In this document: piece after piece, positions 23,842-37,172 of the stretch
Numbering within the stretch: the first letter of the stretch is position 1
Layout of the letters: each line of letters opens with the position of its first letter
Assembly (NCBI RefSeq): GCF_010015445.1
Contig: NC_053118.1
Location: 9,722,907-9,786,906, forward strand
Direction of reading: 5' to 3'
DNA: 64,000 nucleotides
From: Perca fluviatilis
Lineage: Eukaryota; Chordata; Actinopteri; Perciformes; Percidae
Program-made: the position numbers and the translations under genes
Notes under the pieces: model-generated
What the model was told of the DNA's origin: nothing
The model's database searches: none
The model's input: the letters and a program-made list of their open reading frames with translations, nothing else

Positions 23842-25076
23842 GTTACTTCACTTCCATGCGTTCGTACATGGCGCGATTACCTACGTGACGCAGAACGTGA
23901 CTTAGTTCCGTTAAGTAAAGTTACCGTTTACAGATTTGTAACGTGACACGAACACTGAGTCTGTGGCATGTGTGAATGTTCTTTTTTTTTCTTTGGTTTT
24001 AAGACATCTATCTCTGGATTTTCACAGATCTTTTTAGTTTAAGACTATTTCTTCTGTAGAAGGTAGCTTCAGTGAAAACTGCTGACAGCTAGGTCTGTGG
24101 ATGATCTATAACAACAGGGACATTCTTTCTGGCAAGATATGCCCGTTGAACTTCTGTGGTGAGCACCGTAAACTAAATTCCATTTCCCTCCATTGTGTTC
24201 AAAATCAAAACTATCTGCATGGCCACATACCACAGGGGGAGGAAAGTTAGAATATATGTACACTCCTACGACAGTTCAACTGCACAGACACTTTTCCCCA
24301 ATGCCTGAAATTTTATAAACATATAAAAATTGTCACAAAATCCTGTCATGGTGGAGGGACGTTATCTCCGCATCTTCTGTTCACATTACGTAATCTGCCT
24401 TTTTAGATTTCTCATTTCATGAAATTTTGTGAGACTGTTATGTGCTACACTATACAGAAAAAAAACATGCAACTGTAGCCCAGCATGCATTTGTGTATAG
24501 AGGAGAAAAGAAGGAATAAAGTAAGGGGGGAATTTGTACACTTACCCAAGCACTTACTTATGATATTAAATACAGATAGGTGCATATTCTGAGCCAACTT
24601 AGATGACAGTTGCCGCTTTTTATTCTCTTGTGTGATCATATTGCCAGTAACATCGGAAAAACACATGTGCGTTAACTGTAAAACTGTCGGGTCACGGCCG
24701 CAAGAGAACCGATGTCTCCCAAAAGTTTTAGAGTTAACATGAACTTTTCTTTCTCTTTTTTTTTTTGCTTCACCATGCTTCAAATGGCAGCGAACAAGCA
24801 AGAGCCACGCGATCAACCGAGCGTGAGAAAACATTGGCCTAGTTTCATCAACTGAAAGGATTTGTCTGAGCAAAGACACTTTAAAAAAAAGGAAAGACAG
24901 CCGATGCAAATAATGTGTTGTATCATTTCACCAGCCAAAGCTTTGTTGATGTCACCTGCATCACCACAATAAACTGTGGAGTAGATGAACACAAAAGCAA
25001 ATAACGTAACGCAGAGCTGCTGGTGTCCGTTTTAGATACAACACCTACCAGTCTATGCTAGATTTACTTACAGTAT

Positions 25077-25095
25077 GGTTAGGGTTAGGGTTAGG
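25077..25095. repeat. Short interstitial telomere-like repeat
   Basis: The stretch ggttagggttagggttagg holds three tandem TTAGGG-type units inside an intron. Confidence 0.85.
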
Positions 25096-25564
25096 TCACG
25101 ATAAGTCTCAGTGAAACCAGCAAAGCAAAGATGTAGAAGCTCTAACAAAGACTTGATGAAAACAGCTCTGATTATTTATAGGCTGTTTTTTTTTTTTATC
25201 TAAGGCACCATTATTATATGATATAATATGCACTTTTATCATGGCTTCTTACTATAAATCAGTACAGTGCGCTACCCATACTTAGGGTTGGGTACCGAGA
25301 CCCGGTGCTAATAAGGCACCGGTGCCTACCGGACCGGATTTTGGTGCCTCATTTCGGTGCCACTTAAATGCCTGCACTACTCTCTGGTGCTCCGAAACGA
25401 ACACTAGAGGCAACAGAAGCATCGCTGCATGTGACGCTAGTTAACACTACACTTAGCAGCAGGTCATGTTAGCCTACCGTTAGCTAGCAGCTGGATTAAA
25501 CACGGTTAAAATGCTGACAGCTAACGTTAAACAGTGCAAAGTGTGACTGTATTTCACTGTGTAG

Positions 25565-26313
25565 CAGGGGTCTTCAACATTTTTTTAAACCAAGGACCCC
25601 TTAACTAAAAGAGAGACAGAGCAGGGACCCCCTACTACATATATTGTATAAGATAAAGTTGCATATTAATCTGGGCCTACAATAACATATAGGATGGCCT
25701 AAAACCTTTACATATTTTTTTTGTGCATAGAATACTAAGTTATAAAATTAATAACTGCTGGCATGACTTTATAACTCATATTTTAAAGGTGTAATATGTA
25801 ATAATATTCAAATACATCTCCAATATTTACCCGGGGTTTGTTACGTCTCTGGTCACGCAACTGTTAGAAACATGCCGTGGTTTTGATTTTTAGGATTTTA
25901 GGAATCTATCTCTGTTGATCCTGTTTATTTGTTTGTTTGCTGCTTTCAACGCCTTTTTTTTGGATTCATGTTTCATTAATATCTGACGACGCATTGGGGT
26001 CATTTTTGGATTTATTACAGTAAATATAACATATTGGACCTTTAATGTTACACATACATGTAGCACAGGGGATCCTTAGGATGAACTGTATCTGTGGATG
26101 GCTACCTCAGTGACTACCTTCCCTACAGGCCAGTAAGCCTATCATCAGTGGGGATTTATATTTGCTAATAATATGTTGATTGATGTATGATTCTTTGGAA
26201 GACTTTTCTAATTTGAAAAAAAACTATAATATATAATATCATTTGGAGGCCCCCATTCAGTGACTCTGAGGACCCCCCCCCAAGGGTCCCGGACCCCCTG
26301 TTGAAGATCTCTG
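25565..26313. mobile_element. hAT-like element, nested, 749 bp
   Basis: It begins CAGGGGTCTTCAACATTT and ends CTGTTGAAGATCTCTG. The flanks are ctgtgtag and ctgtagag, six of eight identical. The copy at 61038-61510 is the same family in the other orientation and lacks the insertion at 25797. Confidence 0.85.
25797..26041. mobile_element. TTAA-flanked MITE, 245 bp, third nesting level
   Basis: It begins AGGTGTAATATGTAAT and ends ACATATTGGACCT, flanked by TTAA at 25793-25796 and 26042-26045. The related element at 61038 has a single TTAA at the matching place, which is the empty site. Confidence 0.85.
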
Positions 26314-27677
26314 CTGTAGAGGATCCCAACAGCGGGATGTACAACAGTCTGCAGCTGCCGAAAACAACACAGACGTTATGTTTACCTGAAACTCGCCTCG
26401 CCAACCTGGTGGTGCATTGATAGTTAATGTAAATACCATTTTCCCATCTAGTGGTTGTTTTTGTCGTTGACAATTTACTAGTGAAATAAGTTATTGTTAT
26501 TAGATTTTTAATACATTATTTAATTTCGACCATATGGCCTTAGCAATAAACAAGTAGCCGTTCTTAAATGTCACCGACTGACGTTTAAAAAAAATAAATT
26601 ATTTTTAAAAGTTTCGGTTCAGGCACCGGTAGGCACCGGCACGATTTAAAAGTATCGTTTTAGCACCGGTATCGGAAAACAATGCGAATGATAGCCAACC
26701 CTACGCATACTACACTTACCCTCCACAGAACGACTGCATCCCCCACTGAACATAGCCCTTATTGTATGTACTATAACTTCCCATCACCAACACCATTAGT
26801 GCAACTCCAAATGAGTTCTAAAACTTTGTACTTCTTCATAAATGTTCATAGCAAACACATTTGGAACAATGTATTTACACTTTGCAGCACTCCCTCCTTG
26901 AGTTTAGTTTCTCTGAAAGAGTGCAATGCCATTTGAACTTGGGTGGCACCGATTAACTGCACTGAGAGACCTGAAATTGCAGGTCACAGCCCCACTTATA
27001 AGAGAACTTTGGCGCGGAAAAGTAATCCAAGGCAACTACAGAAAATAACCCCACATCTAAGGTTATATGGGGATTTGAGAACGATGTTGACATCTAACAG
27101 TTGTGCATGCTACGAAATCCTAGCATAGCAAAGTAGTCTGGACATGTACATTTGGTTTTATCTTGATATCCTCAACTGCTACAATAGAGAAGTTAGTCAT
27201 AACAAAAAGTAAATATGCATTTGTCATCCTAAACCAAGGTTAAGTGGACTAGAATCAGATTTGACTCCACTTTACCAGCAAAATGTCTAATCTGCTGAGA
27301 TGACGGCTCAAAACTCAAATTAACCAGCTACTTGTAAGTCTGACTTTAGTTTTTTTTCTCTAGTTAATTGGAGACTGTGAACCAGCAGAAGAAGAACAAA
27401 AATGTATCTCTGAGTCATAGTTGTGTTTGAAGCAAGGTGAAGGAAACAAGAGAAAAGAAAAAGACAGCATGAACTCTGGAGACACTGGGGACAGTGAGGG
27501 AAAGGGGGGGAGAGGGGCAGCAGTGTTCACACCGAGCTCGACACACCACACACACACACTTCCGCACACATCTTCATATGAGTGCACAACCTTTCTGCCA
27601 CTCTCTCAGACATATACACACAACCCTTACAACGGCTGATAGGCCTACACCTTCTCCTAAGGTTTGTGTTTGTGTGT

Positions 27678-27681
<4 letters not shown>

Positions 27682-27729
<48 letters not shown>
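27682..27729. repeat. (GT)n microsatellite
   Basis: An uninterrupted GT run of about 48 bp. Open frames on both strands here are products of the dinucleotide repeat. Confidence 0.95.
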
Positions 27730-27732
<3 letters not shown>

Positions 27733-28118
27733 CTCCTGTGGTTTTATTTACTGATACCAATGTGAGTAGAAGCAGGCCAGGAGTAACCCAACAGCCAAGC
27801 CAAGTACCAAATGTAGTCTTCCTAAATGTCTAATGGTGGAAAAAGGCAAATATTTACATCATCTTTCATGTTCAAACTGCATTAAACGCATTACACAGCA
27901 GTGGCGTTTAGTCTGAGTTTGAATCCGTGGCTGTTGGTTAGTGTCAGCACTGTCACTGAGGGGTACGTTTTTTACTATCAATGAGTCAGTGTGCTCCGGA
28001 TGCAGATCCGTTAATTACAGAGATTGGCCTGTTGTTAGTCAGATGGGGGAGGCGGGGCGATGGCAGCTAAGCATGTTTCTGACTGTGTGAGGCTGTGATC
28101 ACTGGAAGTGACATGTTA

Positions 28119-28346
<228 letters not shown>

Positions 28347-29052
28347 TCAACAGCAAACATAAAAGGGAAGAGAGATAGGCTATAAGTCACAGGCACAGGA
28401 AGCATTTAGAGGCAATCAAATTAAGAAAACAGGGTCTTTACACACTACAGAGTCTGTCCCAAGGCACTTAGCAAGAAATTTAAAGCGCTCTTTCTCTTTC
28501 CACCCATCAAGTACACTCCCACTACTAAATTCACTTTTTTTTCCCCTCTGGGGCCTAAATTAAAGCATTAATTTCTTTTCTTTACCTACTTTCTCCTTTT
28601 GTTGGGATGGCTGGGAGCTGTAGCCTATCACAGTACTATACTTTATAAGATGTACTGGGATGATGGGAGACATACAGGAAACAGGTCACCAGTATTTAGA
28701 GGACTAACACAACTACAACAAAAACCTCTTAGTACCAACAATTCACTGCACACTACTTTGATATCCAGTTGTTGGCCTTTGGGAGTAAACAAGCAACTAG
28801 AGTACTTTTAGTTTTGCTTTCTTCCTACGGTCTAGCATAGTGGTTCTCAAATGGGGGTACGGGTACCCCTTGGGGAACGTTGGATTAATGCAGGGGGTAC
28901 GTGACAGTTTTGCAAAATGCTAATTTAAAATATATGTCATGCATAATTCCTAAAATAATTATACTATAATAACTAATTATTTACGTGATGGATTCTTAAC
29001 ATTTGAAATGTAGCATTTTAATGTTTTTCAGTTACAAGGTTGTTGTAACTAG

Positions 29053-29189
29053 GGTGGTGATGGAGCAGTGGATATGACACATGCCTTAGGTGTGGGGGTT
29101 CTGGGTTCGATTCCCACTGTGATATATCAACCAATGTGTCCCTGAGCAAGACACTTAACCCCTAGTTGCTCCAGAGGCGTGCAACCTCT

Positions 29190-29232
<43 letters not shown>

Positions 29233-29266
29233 CAACTGTAAGTAGCTTTGGACAAAAGCGTTGCTG
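29053..29266 (+). mobile_element. tRNA-derived SINE with internal (TA)n
   Basis: The head holds an A-box-like tggagcagtggatatgac and a B box ggttcgattcc. The body reads ccctgagcaagacacttaac then ccctagttgctcca, found in many fish SINEs. After a (TA)n run (29193-29231) it continues gtaagtagctttggacaaaa. Confidence 0.85.
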
Positions 29267-29332
29267 TAATGTTGTTAAATCTATCACTGCGGATACTCTA
29301 TTATACATCTTTATATCAACTTTCTTTTCCAC

Positions 29333-29822
29333 TAGGCCTGCACGGTTCGGGGAAAAATATGAATCACAATTTTTTAGCTTAGAATTTATATCACGATCCT
29401 CTGCCACGATTTGTTTCTCACCAAGTGTAATGTTTATTGCACACATTAACCATGACAAAACAAAAAAATTGGCAGTACCAAACATAGATTTTTTTTGGCA
29501 CCTATAGCACATTGCGCACCACCACAAGCCTGTAAACCGAGGCTTCAATGAATAAAAAAAATAAAGTACATACTGGCCATTTAAGTACAGTAGGCTACCA
29601 AAAATAGTGACATATAACACACTGAACTAAATATGGCCCTGATACAGACTATCTGAACTCCTTGGACATGTCTTAACATAATTAAAACATGTCAATGTCA
29701 ATGTGAAATGCTTTCAATAAAAAAAAAAAGAAAAAAAGAAAAATCGAAGTCATTTAAACATTAAATCGCGAACAGGGGTGAATCAAGATCGCGATTTTAT
29801 AACGATTCATCGTGCAGGCCTA
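29333..29822. mobile_element. hAT-like MITE, 490 bp, 8-bp TSD
   Basis: It begins TAGGCCTGCACGG and ends CATCGTGCAGGCCTA. The flanks are ttttccac and ttttctac, seven of eight identical. The interior near the right end has the atcgcgattt-type words seen in related elements. Confidence 0.85.
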
Positions 29823-31974
29823 TTTTCTACCACAAATGTTATGCGCTGGTAAGAGGGTACTTACTGTGCCTTAAAAGGGGGTACATTATTGAAAACGGTT
29901 TGAGAATCACTGGTCTAGCTAATATGATACAATTTGTATTAACAGACTTTCGGCTACTAGGACACAGTCTGGGCCACAATATTTTTTATTATGTTAAGAT
30001 CCAAGTACTTTGACAGTAAAAGGCAAAACATGATGTTTTGGCATTTTGTTCCATCCTAGCTACTGTACCTTGACTATTTCTGTATGGCACGTCCGGTGTG
30101 TGCAACGGGCACAACATACCACGGCCTGTCATGAGCTATTGCTTAATTATACTGTACATTTGCAGTTCTGGGGGACACCTATAATCCTTTTCCACTGCAA
30201 GAACTTAACCTATTCCCCAGGCTTCCAATAACATGAACTTTTAAGAACCTTGGGAGGCTTCGGTCCTAAATTCTTCCTTGCATTTCCACTGTATTTTGGA
30301 TATACGCCATATAAAAGGCAAAGCCAGACCAACTACATTCTTTTTATGCACTGTTTGGTAGTGAGATAAGTGGTTATGTGTCAAAATGTAAGAAGCACAT
30401 TGATTTTCTTTCACAGTTACATAAACATTAGATACACTAAGTATACTAAAGATCCGCTGCTTTAGTATACTGGGAGTCGGTGGCTAAAAAACCAAATCCA
30501 GTGCCTTGCATCACTTTGTAGTATTTTCGGTTTAATTTCTAACCCCCTGATTTGGATCCCTCTGAATGGCTTCCTCTCCCCAGAAACGAATGAGGACTTG
30601 AACATTTCTGTGTTTTCCCAACTCCGGTATCCGGAGAAATCCAGAGAGCTTCCCTGGCAAATGCTTCACGTTCATTACAAGTAAAATGTAATTTTTGTAA
30701 TTAAACCCCCTAGCTTTAAGGTCCTGCAGCGGAAAGAAAAGGTTTGCCTACAGAATTAGTTTCTGCTCTGAACACCGGCGACTGTTTGCACTACACATTG
30801 AGCTTTAACATGACATTTCTCATTTATAATAAGGCATAATCCCTTCTCTGGCAAACACGGAAGTCGTGGTTATATGTGAGACGTGTGCTTTAGAGATAAA
30901 GAGAAGGGATGTATAGAACCTGCCAAGGAAAGTCATGTTACCATATCTGGGGTGAAAACCATGTTGTGCTGTTGACAGTTAATAAATCTTGGGCTGCATT
31001 GTGACTATAAATGTGAAACATTCACAGCAAGGTCAAGTGGTTAGTTTCTCAAAGATATACCCTTTTTGTCTTATGAAGGTTGCCATATATCACTCTAGGA
31101 TGAATTGACTGAGCTTCCTGCTCACAGCTGTGATACATAAAAAGTCTTGCGCATATCATGCTCTCTCTCTGCATTCATCCAAAGTAGTCAAACACAACCC
31201 TAGACACACTTTGAGCATTAAAGAGAGCAACGATAATTTTTGCTAAATGCCTTTGACAGGATGTTTCCAACTTGTTCGGCTCGATTCAGCATGTCTTCCT
31301 CAACTCAACTTGTTCTCTGTGAGTCCACGCTACCCAGTCTTCTGAGGGCCTGTCTGCTACAATCACCACCAGTCTAAATCAAGCCCGGACCATTTGCAAG
31401 AAGTGGGGCAAACCAACGCTCAACATTATCTCGCAGGGGATTGGGCCCTTCACCCATGAAAGAACCAGACTATCCGTCACGACGGCCAATCACTGCACTG
31501 ATCAAGGGCAGAAGCAGTTAAGGGAGACTTGACCCCTCTTGGGTCAAACATTGACAATCCGCTGTGCAGCACCTGCTTTTTTTCTGCCCATGAAGTTTAT
31601 CCTAACTGGGACTTTGTTGGGTGTAATGATCTACACTGTGAGCAGATTGTGTGTGCTTGTGTGTGTTTTAATAAGCTCTGTAGGGGAAACACGTCCCGAC
31701 AAAATCTATGCTCTCCTCACATCGCTGTACTTTCAAATAGTGCTAGTTGTTACATCCCTCCCATTTCTTTCTTTTTTACTTTCTTTCCCTCTCTGTGTGT
31801 TGCAGTGAAATACTTCTCCTCATTACATCTTATTTGAAACTACAGTCCTTAGGACAACACACACTGGCGTGTATGACTTGCATCAAAATCCTGTGCCTAC
31901 TGTTTTTCTATCTAAGTCCATACACAGGCAGCATCAACATGTTAATATGTGACGGCATGATGTCATGTCACGAT

Positions 31975-32656
31975 TAGGGTTGGGTACCAAAATCAGGCGC
32001 CAATGTGACTAAATGACCGAATGACAACGCCGATTTCGGTGCCTCATTTCCTTGCCACTTAAATGCCTGCGCTGCCTTCTGGTGCTATGAACGTATGATG
32101 TTACAGGCAACAAAAGCATCACTGCACGTAACACTAGTTAACATTACACTTGGCAGCAGGTAACCTTAGCCTACCGTTAGCTAGTAACTGGCTTAAAGAC
32201 AGATTTTATCTGTCTTTATGCTGACTGCTAAACGGTCTAACGTATCAATGTATTTCACTTGAAAGGATTCCAACACTGAGACGTTCAACAGTCTGCAGCG
32301 AAGACACGCAGAAGACCAGCCGCACTTTACAACACCATGGCCACTGTTGGAGTTGTCTGAACTGGACTTAATGGTGCGTTCAAATGCACCTTGTAAACTC
32401 ATGGTGGATTCAAATGCACTGTTAGTGTAAAGTACCCTACTGCCATCTAGTGGTTCTTCTTTTTGTTTTCTAACAGCTAGTGACTGGTGAGATAAGTTAT
32501 CATATTTAAATAAATCATTTAAATTTGACCATATGGCCTTCGCAATAAAAAAAAACCCTGTTGTTTAATGTCGCCAACTGTCAGTTTATGGTCTGTTCAG
32601 GCACTGTTTAGGCACCGGCACCGGTATCGGAACAACCCAAACAATACCCAACTCTA
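31975..32656. mobile_element. hAT-like element, second copy of the family at 25283
   Basis: It begins TAGGGTTGGGTACCAAAA and ends ACAATACCCAACTCTA. The flanks gtcacgat and atcaagat agree at six of eight positions. It lacks the nested insertion of the copy at 25283 and so shows the uninterrupted form. Confidence 0.8.
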
Positions 32657-33742
32657 ATCAAGATACACCACTTTTCAAAAACCAGAAATGGTATGACATT
32701 CGCTAGCTGCATTGGCACATCCTGGTTACTGTACTTGACTATGTCTGTATGACACGTCCGGTGTGTGCAATGGGCATCCAATCATGCAAAATAACGCAAC
32801 ATAGCGCAACATGGCTTTAAGTGATATTGTGACTCGAATAACTGTACTCTCAAATAGTGCTAGTAGTTACCTCCCTCTAAATTCTTTTTTTATTTAATAT
32901 AAATAATCCTCCCCATTAAATCTTATTTTTGGTCATTTTCATCAAACATTTGGAGGGTAATATATGTTGGTATGACTTGATACACTAACGTACAAGTCAT
33001 TAAACCAGCACCAAAATAAATAAAAAAAATGAAAGCAAATTTAGTATTGGCACATCTGTAAAACCTGTTCTTGACACAAAACAAGGGAGCATCCTAGAGG
33101 TGAATTGCATTGAAAATTTGATTGGCAACTAACAATGTCTTTTAATATTCTTTTCCCCATTGTCGATTCAACATTAAATGTCAAAACAATTTGAAAAAAG
33201 GATGTGACATTCTCTCAAGAAAATACAAAAGTTGAATGCACTTTTTGACGAATAAAACATAATTTTAAACCAAAAACAGTTGCTTTCACTATCATACTAA
33301 AACTTATACTTCAAAAATAACAAATAATTTAAACCTAAACAAGCTCTTTACCATTTTGTCCCGTTTAAAATGGTAAAACGCAGCATTTTGTTCATAGTGC
33401 AGTATATGTTTAAGAATAATTACAGTTTATTACATGTTAAATTTCATTTTCGTAGGTTTGGTGACCCATTCTTCCAGTAATTATAATATTGTACTCCCCA
33501 AGCTAATTGCTTATCTGAAAAGATACAAGATTTACCCAAATTTCATCAATTGAAGAGTAATTTCGTTTTTTTTTCCACACTAGACCCTATTTTCCTATGC
33601 ATTGGTGTCTAAGTGACTGATGTGAGCAAAAATCTTTTAAACTGGTGGGTTTGGCGACAGTGATTTTGGGGTAGTTTCATGTTAAACAAAAAAGAATCTT
33701 AAATTCTTAAAAAAAAATAAAAATAAAAGGTTAACCTCCTTA

Positions 33743-34181
33743 AGCGTGATTTATGGTTCTGCAAAGGCTCCACGGAGAGCTTTCGCCGAAGCCAACGTTA
33801 GTGGCCTGAAGTTTATACTATACAAACACCAACACACAACTAGTGCATTGGTGTGTGCGTCGATCTCTTTTAGATATACCATGTGTGTGTTGGGAGTGTG
33901 TGGTAGAGCGAGTGACAGCGATTAGCTTTTGAGCGAGTACCGACTCCAGAGTTATAGTGTAAAAAGTTAAGTTAACCCTCTCCTTGATTTCATGTTGTTT
34001 ATGGAGAAGGAGAACCAGGAAATGCAACGCTACCAAGCCACGGCCGAGCGACGTGCGTCGCCGCGACGTGTAGTTCAATTTTTCGAGAGGTGCACGTCAA
34101 ACTATGGCGTAGGGTCCATGTCCTCACGTAGCTATGTACGTAGCCACGGCGTAGATTTAACGCAGAAGCATAAATCAAGCT
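33743..34181. mobile_element. PIF/Harbinger-like MITE, 439 bp, TSD TTA
   Basis: It begins AGCGTGATTTATGGTTCTGC and ends GCAGAAGCATAAATCAAGCT. TTA flanks it at 33740-33742 and 34182-34184. Diverged relatives of its interior lie at 9373, 13380 and 51008. Confidence 0.85.
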
Positions 34182-34406
34182 TTAGGGATCCTGTCAGACA
34201 CTTACATTGTAGCTTAATACTGGACCAATTTCAGAGATTGTTGTTACCATCAGTCACTTGGACACAAAAGCATAGGAAAGTAGGGTCCATGTTGAAAAAA
34301 AACCCTTTAACTTGGTGTGTACAATAACACGGAAGAATAAGTTCACATCCGTCTGCTGGGATCACATTCATGCAGCGTCTTTAATAATGATGATTTAGAG
34401 ACTCAC

Positions 34407-34613
34407 GTGGTCCATAAGCTCCTTGACCATGCCATTCCACTGGCCCGTGTTCTCATCCTGGGCACCGTATCTCCCGTCTTCCACCAGGCGAACCTCGTAA
34501 GTGAAGCCCAGGATGTTGGCCAGCTCTCTCAGCAGGTCTATGCAGTAGCCCTCAAAGCGGTCGTTCCCATACAGCGGCTTGTCAGACTTCTTGAACATCA
34601 CATATGGCTCTTC
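34407..34613 (-). CDS. grik2: grik2 internal exon: ligand-binding S1 (residues 440-508)
   Basis: This 207-bp, phase-0 exon encodes 69 residues from [20 protein letters not shown] to [11 protein letters not shown]. It forms most of S1, one half of the extracellular clamshell that binds glutamate. By gap-free numbering the Tyr in VEDGRYGAQ is Y488, which packs over the bound agonist in GluK2. The loop [13 protein letters not shown] has the GRIK2 length; as I recall GRIK1 and GRIK3 are one residue shorter there, which favours grik2. The acceptor is ...cacctgacag and the donor is gtgagt. The Met often read as a start here is internal: the codon before it is GTG (Val) and reading continues upstream to the acceptor. 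Confidence 0.97.
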
Positions 34614-36123
34614 CTGTCAGGTGAAATATTGGAGAAAGGGATGAGTCTCTACAGCACTTGGCATCTTTTACCTACTGATAAGGCCTATCTGAGAGGCTGT
34701 CTGATGTGTGAGATAGGCTTTGGGGCTGTGTGAGCCCTAACACACACTGCCTCGACTAGTAATGCATGTGTAAAGCCGCTGTGTTTATGTGTGTGTTTGC
34801 CAGCAGTCAGACTCCTGTGATGAGAGGTAGGGTAGGTGCAAAGTGAGGCATGACCACAATAAGAGATAATCCCCCATATCAATGACTCTGTGCTCCTCTC
34901 AGCCTCAGCAGGCTGGCTTTGGGCCCAGGCCCAGCTTTCGGGAGACCACATGCTTTGTCAATAAGATAAGAGATGCTGATAGACGGACACAAAAAGAGAG
35001 AGCAAGAGCCGTCACATCCCTCTGTTCACACTAACAGCTGGGGAGATTACTAATGTCTTCTTTCATACAGCTTTTTTTTTTCTCCCTCCCGCCTACCGAG
35101 CAGCTCCTCCACCATGTCCTTCTCCTCTCTTTCCTCCACGCTTCACTCCCTGTTTTCTCCCCCTCCTGCTTCCTCCCCTCTCTATATGCTACATGCACCA
35201 TCTGTCTTTCTTAGCCTCGGCGCTCGTTCTCGCCACACGTCCCTCATTTCTACTACTCCCTTGACTCTCTCAGACAAATAAATCCAAAAATATATCATCA
35301 GGCAGGTGTTGTTTATAATATAACTGTGCCATGACTGAAACAAAAAACAATTAAAGATTGCTAACAGCTTTGACACATTTCACTGGCTGGAGTTTTAACA
35401 GTATGCAGGCCTTGAGATGTTTGCATAACGGGGGACGAAAAAATTTGTTCTCTTTACTAGTAATGGCAGCCCGAACAAACAGGCTGTCTTTGCAGTATAT
35501 CATACATTTGCCTTGTAGTCGTGATAGAAGACAGATGTTGAGGAGAATGATTTCACCGCACACTATTAGACAGGATTTATAGATCACGAAGAACAAAAGG
35601 TAGAACAGCATGACATTGTATGTCCCCTTGTGTTTGTTTTCTCTATAATCTATCATTAGTCCCTTATATTTGTATGGAATAATTTTTTTCTGTCTAAAAC
35701 CTGAAATGTTTGTCCCTTGCAAAAAATCTCACGTGTGAAATCCTATTTTATATAAAACACTACAACTCACAAGATCATAGACAGTAAAATGAATGGACAA
35801 AGCGACGCCGTAGACTTCCACGGAGACCAGTGAAGGTTATTAGAAGCACTTTTCCGGTGAGGGCTGAGCGTTACCGCGCGGCCTCCAACTGAGCTTGACG
35901 ACGTAGATGTGACGTGAGCAACCTGTCTGAAAGTCTTCTGGTAGCTGTGCCAAGAGAAATCTCAATCATTCCGAAAAGATGTTGACAAAGTTTCCTTTTG
36001 GGGACATAATTTGAAACTGGGAAAAATTTGTTGGAAAAAAAGTGATGAATTGCAATATATCGCAGAATATTGCAATATGTCTAAAATCGCAATAATATCG
36101 TATTGTGACATAAGTATTGTGAT

Positions 36124-36501
36124 TAGAGATGGCCCGATACCATTCTTTGCTTGTCGATTCCGATACCTAAACTTGCGTATCGGCCGATACCGAGTACCGA
36201 TCCGATATCGTGTGTCATATATTTTATTATGTTTTAACAACCGTATACTACTATCCCTGTATGTATGGATGTGATATGATTTCTATCTTTGTTGTCTCTC
36301 TGGCTCAGGTTAAACTCTTTGTGAAACATGAACAAACACAAACAATGAATGCCACAGAACTTCCTTTTATTATCCAGTTTGATAGTCAGTCATAACGGAA
36401 AAAGAACATAGATAAACTACTTTAACGTAGATTTTCTTTAGGGCTTTATAACGTGGTATCTGATCGGTGCATAAACTCCAGTACTTCACGATACCGATAC
36501 C
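36124..36501. mobile_element. Insertion of 378 bp with perfect 8-bp TSD ATTGTGAT, inside an older repeat
   Basis: It begins TAGAGATGGCCCGATACC and is flanked by attgtgat at 36116-36123 and 36502-36509. Its right end does not mirror the left, so that end has changed. The surrounding repeat ends GGTGATTCCCACCCCTA at 36548, and its left end was not found. Confidence 0.65.
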
Positions 36502-37119
36502 ATTGTGATGATATCATATCGTGAGTCCTCTGGTGATTCCCACCCCTACAGCCTCACTTTAACCACACTGCAACCAGCAATTATCATTGCTGACACATCT
36601 CAGCACATAATATGTTCTATCTACTGTAGCTCATGGACTGGGACATTATACTGATGTAATCTTGATGAAAGAGCAGAAAGCACTGTCCACATTCGGATCA
36701 ATACCAGCACGGCTGCAATGTCAAGACATACAGTGCAAACACCAAAACACACTACTATGTGTATGTCCAGGCATGTCACTGAAAGTGAACATAGGTGAAA
36801 TGTACATATAACTCCATAACGTCTCTGCTGGCATATTAAATAGGCACACATACCCAATTACCACTGAAATATGTATGAGATGGTAGGTCAGCTGCTGTTG
36901 GAAGATGGCCTGAGGAAGATCTTTGCAGATCAAAACGTTGCTTTAAAAAGAGAAATACACTATTGACTTGGAGACAGTGTGCAGACCTTCTTTATGCCCT
37001 GCAGTTAAGTCTTTCTTTGAGTATTTCTGCCTAGATGTACACACACTCGGTCCCTCAGGTCAGCTACTGTTGACAACAACAACACATGGTCCGAACAGCT
37101 GTGTGTTGTGCATGTGTGA

Positions 37120-37169
<50 letters not shown>
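37120..37169. repeat. Compound (GT)n(TA)n microsatellite
   Basis: A GT run of about 22 bp passes directly into a TA run of about 28 bp. Confidence 0.95.

Positions 37170-37172
<3 letters not shown>

Larger units (their letters stand above)
25283..26703. mobile_element. hAT-like element with two further insertions nested inside
   Basis: It begins TAGGGTTGGGTACCGAG and ends GATAGCCAACCCTA. The flanking 8-mers are cccatact and cgcatact, seven of eight identical. A second copy of the family lies at 31975-32656 and shares ttaaatgcctgc, gttagctag and ccatatggcctt. The copy here is interrupted by the hAT at 25565-26313. Confidence 0.85.
28838..29912. mobile_element. hAT-like element (CAGTGGTTCTCAA type) carrying a SINE and a second hAT
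   Basis: It begins TAGTGGTTCTCAAATGGGGG and ends GGTTTGAGAATCACTG. The flanks are gtctagca (28830-28837) and gtctagct (29913-29920), seven of eight identical. Inside are the SINE at 29053 and the hAT at 29333, so this is the oldest layer here. Confidence 0.85.

Noticed and set aside
24445..24909. 154-codon open frame on the minus strand
   Set aside because: No recognisable domain, no splice pattern and no matching neighbour exon; it may be chance or decayed repeat.
25077..25095. Telomere-like TTAGGG units as a sign of a chromosome end or fusion
   Set aside because: Only three units inside a gene intron; such short runs arise by chance or repair.
29053..29130. tRNA-like A and B boxes here and at 6754, 47959 and 50080-50153
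   Set aside because: They are heads of SINEs: bodies and tails follow and the cloverleafs are broken, so they are not tRNA genes.
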